Shown here in pieces: positions 4,830 through 8,755 of a stretch of 8,755 nucleotides of DNA. The position numbers were made by a program, and so were the translations under genes. Positions within the stretch are counted from its first letter, which is position 1. Each line of letters starts with the position of its first letter. The stretch covers positions 1 to 8,755 of the forward strand of contig JAVWVS010000047.1 of assembly GCA_036666555.1 (NCBI GenBank), read 5' to 3'. The stretch is from UMGS1251 sp036666555 (lineage in GTDB: Bacteria; Bacillota; Clostridia; Lachnospirales; Lachnospiraceae). The notes under the pieces were generated by a model. That model was not told the DNA's origin, searched no databases, and saw only the letters and a list, made by a program, of their open reading frames with translations.

Positions 4830-7754
4830 TTAAAACAAGTCTTTGACTTCCTCGAATAGTTCTTTTTGTTCTTCTATTTTTTCTTCGTTGCCCACCACAC
4901 ATAATTGATTGGGGGCAAGCACTGCCTGCACAACGGGGGCCAATGCCCTAATGTCTGCCTGACCAACGTTTAGTATCTGTGTTCGTTCGTGCTCTATCAT
5001 TTCTTTGGATACATGATTCATATATAGATTCATGGATCGGTCACCTTTGGTAGCTGGCGTCATTGGCTGATCCATATTGCTGATAGTCCCAATAATGTAT
5101 TTGGTCATATCACGATCTGATACCGTAAAGTGTTCTAAATAGTCCACTACGCCTTCGTATATTTCATTTGTTTTTTTCAGATTAGGATCGCGATAGGATA
5201 CGAAGTAGCCTTCACCTAACCGGTTAAAGCTATTCATAACTCCATAAGCGCCGCCTTTTACTCGCACATTTTGCCACAGATATTCGTAACCGAGAATGAC
5301 TTTGAGTATTTGTAATGCTCCGGTATAGGGTTCCCCACCATCAATGAAATTGCCGGCACGGGCTACGTACTGTACTTTGGAGGATGTCTTAAAACCTTCA
5401 TTTTTCTTTTTGCAATGGATGACACAAGGAGTCCTTTCGCTTTGTGCAGCGTTGAGTTTTGTACTCAATTCTCCTACTAGTGGACGTATCTGTTCTAATC
5501 CTTGACGAGCCGCTGTATAGCTGATCATCATATTTCCTTTGCAAAATAAGCTCGTGACCAATTTTTGAAGATGTTGTATGAATTCTGCTTTTCTTTCTTC
5601 AAAATGTGACTCCATTTCGCATATCCATTCATAGAATTCAACTCCATTTGTAGTATCCTTAAATTTTGACATGGGCGATGCATAGGACAATGCCCTTACC
5701 GTGGCCGTTACATGCCCGGAGGATTGAAAACGCATCTGTAACTGGGACTTCGTCATAGCCAGTATTTCTGCCAGCCTTTTCTCATCCGTCAATTTCGACT
5801 CTAGTAGGATTTCTCTCATCATATCGAATGCAATGGGTAATTTTTCATACAATGCTTTTGTCTTTATTTCAAATGTTGCTTTAAACTCTTTTGCTTCTGG
5901 TTTTGCAACATTTGGGTATAATTCCAGAGAAGTGCCAATTCCACCTGTGTGCACATTGATTTCATTAAATAATTCTCCATACGCATAGTGAGTGGTATCA
6001 ATCACCCCTAAAACTGCCTGCAAAATCCCCAAATAGGGAAGCTGTGCTTCCGGTACACCGGCTAAATCAAACATCGCATCCACATACCCGATTCCGTTGG
6101 TCTCGATTTCATGGAACACAACTGGTACCCCTTCCATAGTCAACTCTTCATTATAAATGGGCGCAGTTTCTTTTGAAATATCTTCTCGCTCAAGTACCGG
6201 AATACATTCCAGTACCTCTTGTGGCGTGGGTTCTTCTTGATATTCCTCCAATTCCTTCGTATCCTTGATAATTCCTTCCAGTTCGGTTTCAGACAAACTT
6301 TCTTTGTATGTCCGCAATTTTCTATTTAACTCCTTGTCCACTCTGGCAGTTTTCCCCTTTTCCGGTTTTACCACTACCACCGAACCATGAGTATTATCTA
6401 ACAAATACGTTTGAATCAACTGTTCAAAATAACCCGTATCTACTTTTTGTTTCAAAAATTTAAATGTAGCTAGTGCTTCTACATGGATAAATGGCTTATT
6501 ATCATCATAAAGCCAACTGTCCAAAATCTGAAGCCCATACATCAATCCTTTTGGAAAGTTCCCAAAATCCGCCTCTCGGTATCGGAACTCATGGTAGTTA
6601 ATTCCTGCCTCCAGTGCTTTTTTATCCATTCCATTTTTAACAATTTGGGATAAAACGTCTTCTATTTTCTTGATAAATGCTTCTTTTTGGCTGACATCTG
6701 CATTTTTAGCTACGACCGAAAAAATGGGTTGATAAATTCCATTGTCATAGGAACCCAGAATGTCTTTTCCAATACCCGCATCAATTAACTCCTTTTTCAA
6801 TGGTGCACCCGGTGCAGATAAAAGTGCATAATCCAAAATTTGAAATGCCAGATAAAGCTCTGGATCAAGACTTGTTCCTATTACTTTATTATAGGATAAA
6901 TATGCATTTTCTTCTTCCGGTTCGTTATCAGTAATGGAGTAACTCATTTCTAATTCCTTCATCTGTTGAAACGGCTCCTGTTTTTGAATTTCCGAATCCA
7001 CCGTTACTTGATCAAATTTGCACAAATATGCCTGATCCAGCCATTGCAGTTTTTCTTCCATATCCATATCTCCATACAAATAAATGTAACTATTGGATGG
7101 GTGATAGTATTGTTTGTGAAATGCAAGAAACTGCTCGTAGGTCAGCTCCGGAATCACCTCTGGATCACCTCCGGATTCATTGGCATAAGCTGTGTCAGGA
7201 AATAATGAATTCAAAATCACACGGTCCAGCACCCCTTCTGGTGAAGAAAATGCCCCCTTCATCTCATTGTAAACAACTCCGTTGTAGGAAAGGTCCTCAT
7301 CCTTTTCTTCCAAATGATAATTCCAACCTTCCTGGCGGAAAATTTCATCATGCTCATACATATTGGGATAGAAAACAGCATCCATATACACATGCATCAA
7401 GTTTTGAAAATCTTGATCATTACAACTTGCCACCGGATATATGGTCTTATCCGGATACGTCATGGCATTTAAAAAGGTATTCAAAGACCCTTTCACCAGC
7501 TCCACAAAAGGATCTTTGACTGGAAAATCTTTGGATCCACAAAGCACCGAATGTTCTATAATGTGAGGCACTCCTGTGCTATCCTTAGGTGGCGTGCGGA
7601 ATCCAATTGAAAACACTTTATTCTCATCCTCATTTTCCATCAAGAGCACTCTTGCACCACTCTTTTTATGTTTGAAAAGATATCCTTGAGACTGTAAATC
7701 CACTAATTTTTCATATTGTATCAATTCGTATGCATTTAATCGTTCTATTTCCAT
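4830..7754 (-). CDS. M16C-family zinc metallopeptidase, PreP/Cym1-like
   Basis: Large clamshell metalloprotease related to mitochondrial presequence protease, which degrades short unstructured peptides; no signal peptide is visible, so it is probably cytoplasmic. From the ATG at 7752-7754 it is 974 residues. The inverted zinc motif H64-I-I-E-H68 lies in TGVPHIIEHSVLCGS, the third ligand is likely E164 in GVVYNEMKG, and the C-terminal half carries RVKGGAYG, with R831 and Y837 as the conserved Arg/Tyr pair. Length matches the family (about 970-1000). The frame continues upstream to GTG 7815-7817, adding 21 residues unlike the family N-terminus; the ATG form (MEIERLNAYELIQYEKL) matches homologues better, though neither start has a strong ribosome site. 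A solo repeat separates it from era. An IS110 element lies just upstream, so its native promoter may have been displaced. Confidence 0.92.
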   Translation of the reverse strand: MEIERLNAYELIQYEKLVDLQSQGYLFKHKKSGARVLLMENEDENKVFSIGFRTPPKDSTGVPHIIEHSVLCGSKDFPVKDPFVELVKGSLNTFLNAMTYPDKTIYPVASCNDQDFQNLMHVYMDAVFYPNMYEHDEIFRQEGWNYHLEEKDEDLSYNGVVYNEMKGAFSSPEGVLDRVILNSLFPDTAYANESGGDPEVIPELTYEQFLAFHKQYYHPSNSYIYLYGDMDMEEKLQWLDQAYLCKFDQVTVDSEIQKQEPFQQMKELEMSYSITDNEPEEENAYLSYNKVIGTSLDPELYLAFQILDYALLSAPGAPLKKELIDAGIGKDILGSYDNGIYQPIFSVVAKNADVSQKEAFIKKIEDVLSQIVKNGMDKKALEAGINYHEFRYREADFGNFPKGLMYGLQILDSWLYDDNKPFIHVEALATFKFLKQKVDTGYFEQLIQTYLLDNTHGSVVVVKPEKGKTARVDKELNRKLRTYKESLSETELEGIIKDTKELEEYQEEPTPQEVLECIPVLEREDISKETAPIYNEELTMEGVPVVFHEIETNGIGYVDAMFDLAGVPEAQLPYLGILQAVLGVIDTTHYAYGELFNEINVHTGGIGTSLELYPNVAKPEAKEFKATFEIKTKALYEKLPIAFDMMREILLESKLTDEKRLAEILAMTKSQLQMRFQSSGHVTATVRALSYASPMSKFKDTTNGVEFYEWICEMESHFEERKAEFIQHLQKLVTSLFCKGNMMISYTAARQGLEQIRPLVGELSTKLNAAQSERTPCVIHCKKKNEGFKTSSKVQYVARAGNFIDGGEPYTGALQILKVILGYEYLWQNVRVKGGAYGVMNSFNRLGEGYFVSYRDPNLKKTNEIYEGVVDYLEHFTVSDRDMTKYIIGTISNMDQPMTPATKGDRSMNLYMNHVSKEMIEHERTQILNVGQADIRALAPVVQAVLAPNQLCVVGNEEKIEEQKELFEEVKDLF

Positions 7755-7858
7755 TCTTATAACCCGTCTTTCTGCGAAAGACACCAATGCGTCATGAAAC
7801 TCGATTGGTTCTCTCACTATCTAATTTATTATTCTTCTTCCTTCTGCTATATTTACTC

Positions 7859-8047
7859 TATAAGACTGACACACTGCAGAACACGTGGAGGTGAGTGGCG
7901 GGGCTGTATAGCGGCGACCTCGCATTCTTATATGTTGTCGGTCGTCCGTTAAGGCATCAATGAATGGCGCATAACAGTAGCCCGTAAACTTATCTCTTCC
8001 AAAGTCGACTCGATTTTGCCGGATGACCAGTCACTGTCAGTTTTATA
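7859..8047 (+). ncRNA. Candidate IS110 bridge RNA (left-end noncoding RNA)
   Basis: A 189-nt noncoding stretch is closed by an inverted repeat: TATAAGACTGACA (7859-7871) pairs with TGTCAGTTTTATA (8035-8047), 12 Watson-Crick pairs and one G-U. Inside, ACTG (7873-7876) can pair with CAGT (8028-8031). A first stem, GAGGT (7888-7892)/ACCTC (7917-7921), encloses an asymmetric internal loop and the hairpin GCT-GTAT-AGC. A second helix, GGTCGTCCG (7940-7948)/CGGATGACC (8020-8028), has nine pairs with one G-U, encloses 71 nt, and competes with the ACTG/CAGT pairing. A -10-like TATATT (7848-7853) would place transcription start near 7860, but no good -35 is seen; in studied IS110 elements the promoter is completed at the circle junction. 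Known bridge RNAs have two looped domains and similar length. Function is inferred from position and folding. Confidence 0.5.
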
Positions 8048-8059
8048 TCTAAAAATCTG

Positions 8060-8066
8060 AAGGAGG
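8060..8066 (+). promoter_or_regulatory. Strong Shine-Dalgarno site setting a TTG start for the IS110 recombinase
   Basis: AAGGAGG lies eight bases before TTG at 8075-8077. No ATG occurs in this frame between the site and the first catalytic block, so TTG is the only sensible start. Confidence 0.85.
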
Positions 8067-8074
8067 TTATTTTA

Positions 8075-8755
8075 TTGTCATTTAAAATCATTCGTAAAAA
8101 CTGTTGTGGACTTGATGTCCATAAAACATGGATCTTTGCCTGTATCGGTATCACCGATTCCAATGGTCGTACAGAGTATAAGCAAGCTCGCTTTTCTTCC
8201 TTTACAAAAGGATTGCAGGAGCTGTCTGACTGGCTTGCAAAATACAACTGCAACGACATCTGTATGGAATCTACCGGTAAGTACTGGATTCCTGTTTTTA
8301 ATATCTTAGAAAAGAACAATCTATGGGTTACTCTTGCTCACCCTAAGTACACAAAACCGCAAAAAGGAAATAAGACTGACCGCAAAGATGCCAAATGGAT
8401 TTGTGATTTGTATATGTGCGGCATGGTCAAGCCTTCCTTTATTCCACCTGCTGATATCCGTCAGCTTAGAGATCTTGTAAGATACCGGTTCAAACTCACC
8501 TGTATGATTACTGGTGAAAAGAATCGTGCTCATAACTGTCTTACCGTATCTAATATTAAGCTTGATGATGTTTTTTCTGATATCTTTGGTAAATCTTCTC
8601 GTTCCATTACAGAACAAATTTTGCAACACCCTGGGGATTTTTTTGATGTGGCACCATATATAAATGGTCACTGTAAAACACCGGTTGAAGAAATTCAAGC
8701 TGCTGTCGATGGTGCTATATCACATGAGCAGGCTATCAAGCTTCGCCAATGTCTA
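8075..8755 (+). CDS. IS110-family recombinase/transposase (3' end outside window)
   Basis: The frame from TTG 8075-8077 is open for 227 codons to the window edge. IS110 enzymes join a RuvC-like DEDD nuclease domain to a C-terminal domain with a serine nucleophile, and are guided by a bridge RNA. The DEDD residues are visible: D14 in CGLDVHKTW, E65 in MESTGKYW, and D102 and D105 in GNKTDRKDAKWI. The HPKYTKPQKG and RQLRDLVRYR segments are also typical. The Tnp20 domain with the catalytic serine lies beyond the window, so completeness cannot be judged. Several Cys residues (C10, C11, C23, C59, C63) are scattered and form no recognised motif. The frame is undisturbed across the visible part, arguing against an old degraded copy. 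Confidence 0.93.
   Translation, partial: MSFKIIRKNCCGLDVHKTWIFACIGITDSNGRTEYKQARFSSFTKGLQELSDWLAKYNCNDICMESTGKYWIPVFNILEKNNLWVTLAHPKYTKPQKGNKTDRKDAKWICDLYMCGMVKPSFIPPADIRQLRDLVRYRFKLTCMITGEKNRAHNCLTVSNIKLDDVFSDIFGKSSRSITEQILQHPGDFFDVAPYINGHCKTPVEEIQAAVDGAISHEQAIKLRQCL

Larger units (their letters stand above)
7830..8755 (+). mobile_element. IS110-family insertion sequence, left part (continues past window)
   Basis: A DEDD recombinase gene is preceded by a long noncoding left end, the layout of the IS110 group; the IS1111 group carries its noncoding RNA at the right end. The exact left boundary cannot be fixed: it lies after the M16 start and before the foldable region, roughly 7755-7858. IS110 elements usually lack terminal inverted repeats and make little or no target duplication, so no boundary marker is expected. 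The element is divergent from the M16 gene. Confidence 0.75.

Noticed and set aside
7028..7519. 163-residue plus-strand open frame
   Set aside because: It is antisense to the M16 peptidase, has no recognisable family signature, and lies over well-conserved coding sequence; it is a shadow frame.
7990..8698. Minus-strand frames of 109 and 125 residues
   Set aside because: They oppose the IS110 recombinase, whose DEDD motifs and AAGGAGG site are clear.

Overview
The window looks like a Clostridia chromosome, most likely Lachnospiraceae. It is AT-rich, has strong Shine-Dalgarno sites, carries a single-chain dimeric-type glycyl-tRNA synthetase, and has the Firmicutes order era - yqzL - recO. The taxon is inferred from gene content and order, not from a database match.

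Layout. Positions 1-320 hold the 3' end of a plus-strand gene, probably a glycoside-hydrolase-like protein. Positions 321-1301 hold a small element: a REP-associated (RAYT-type) HUH/Y1 transposase gene on the minus strand between two inverted copies of an ~84-bp repeat. Positions 1303-7754 hold a housekeeping run, all on the minus strand. Read in transcription order it is a PreP/Cym1-like M16C metallopeptidase, the GTPase gene era, small yqzL, DNA-repair gene recO, and then glyS from its own promoter. A third, solo copy of the RAYT-associated repeat fills almost the whole M16-era spacer. From about 7830 to the right edge lies the left part of an IS110-family element: a ~190-nt region with strong RNA-folding potential (candidate bridge RNA), then the recombinase gene, which starts at TTG and runs off the window.

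Function. era, yqzL and recO form the conserved ribosome-assembly/DNA-repair cluster. The M16 gene reads into it across the solo repeat. glyS has a near-consensus sigma-A promoter and no T-box.

Most interesting are two RNA/DNA-structure systems. One is a Firmicutes RAYT with its own two-module palindromic repeat, present at both element ends and as a solo copy inside an operon. The other is a candidate bridge RNA upstream of the IS110 recombinase, closed by a 13-bp inverted repeat. Both belong to known general classes; the particular repeat family and RNA may be undescribed, which cannot be settled from the sequence alone.
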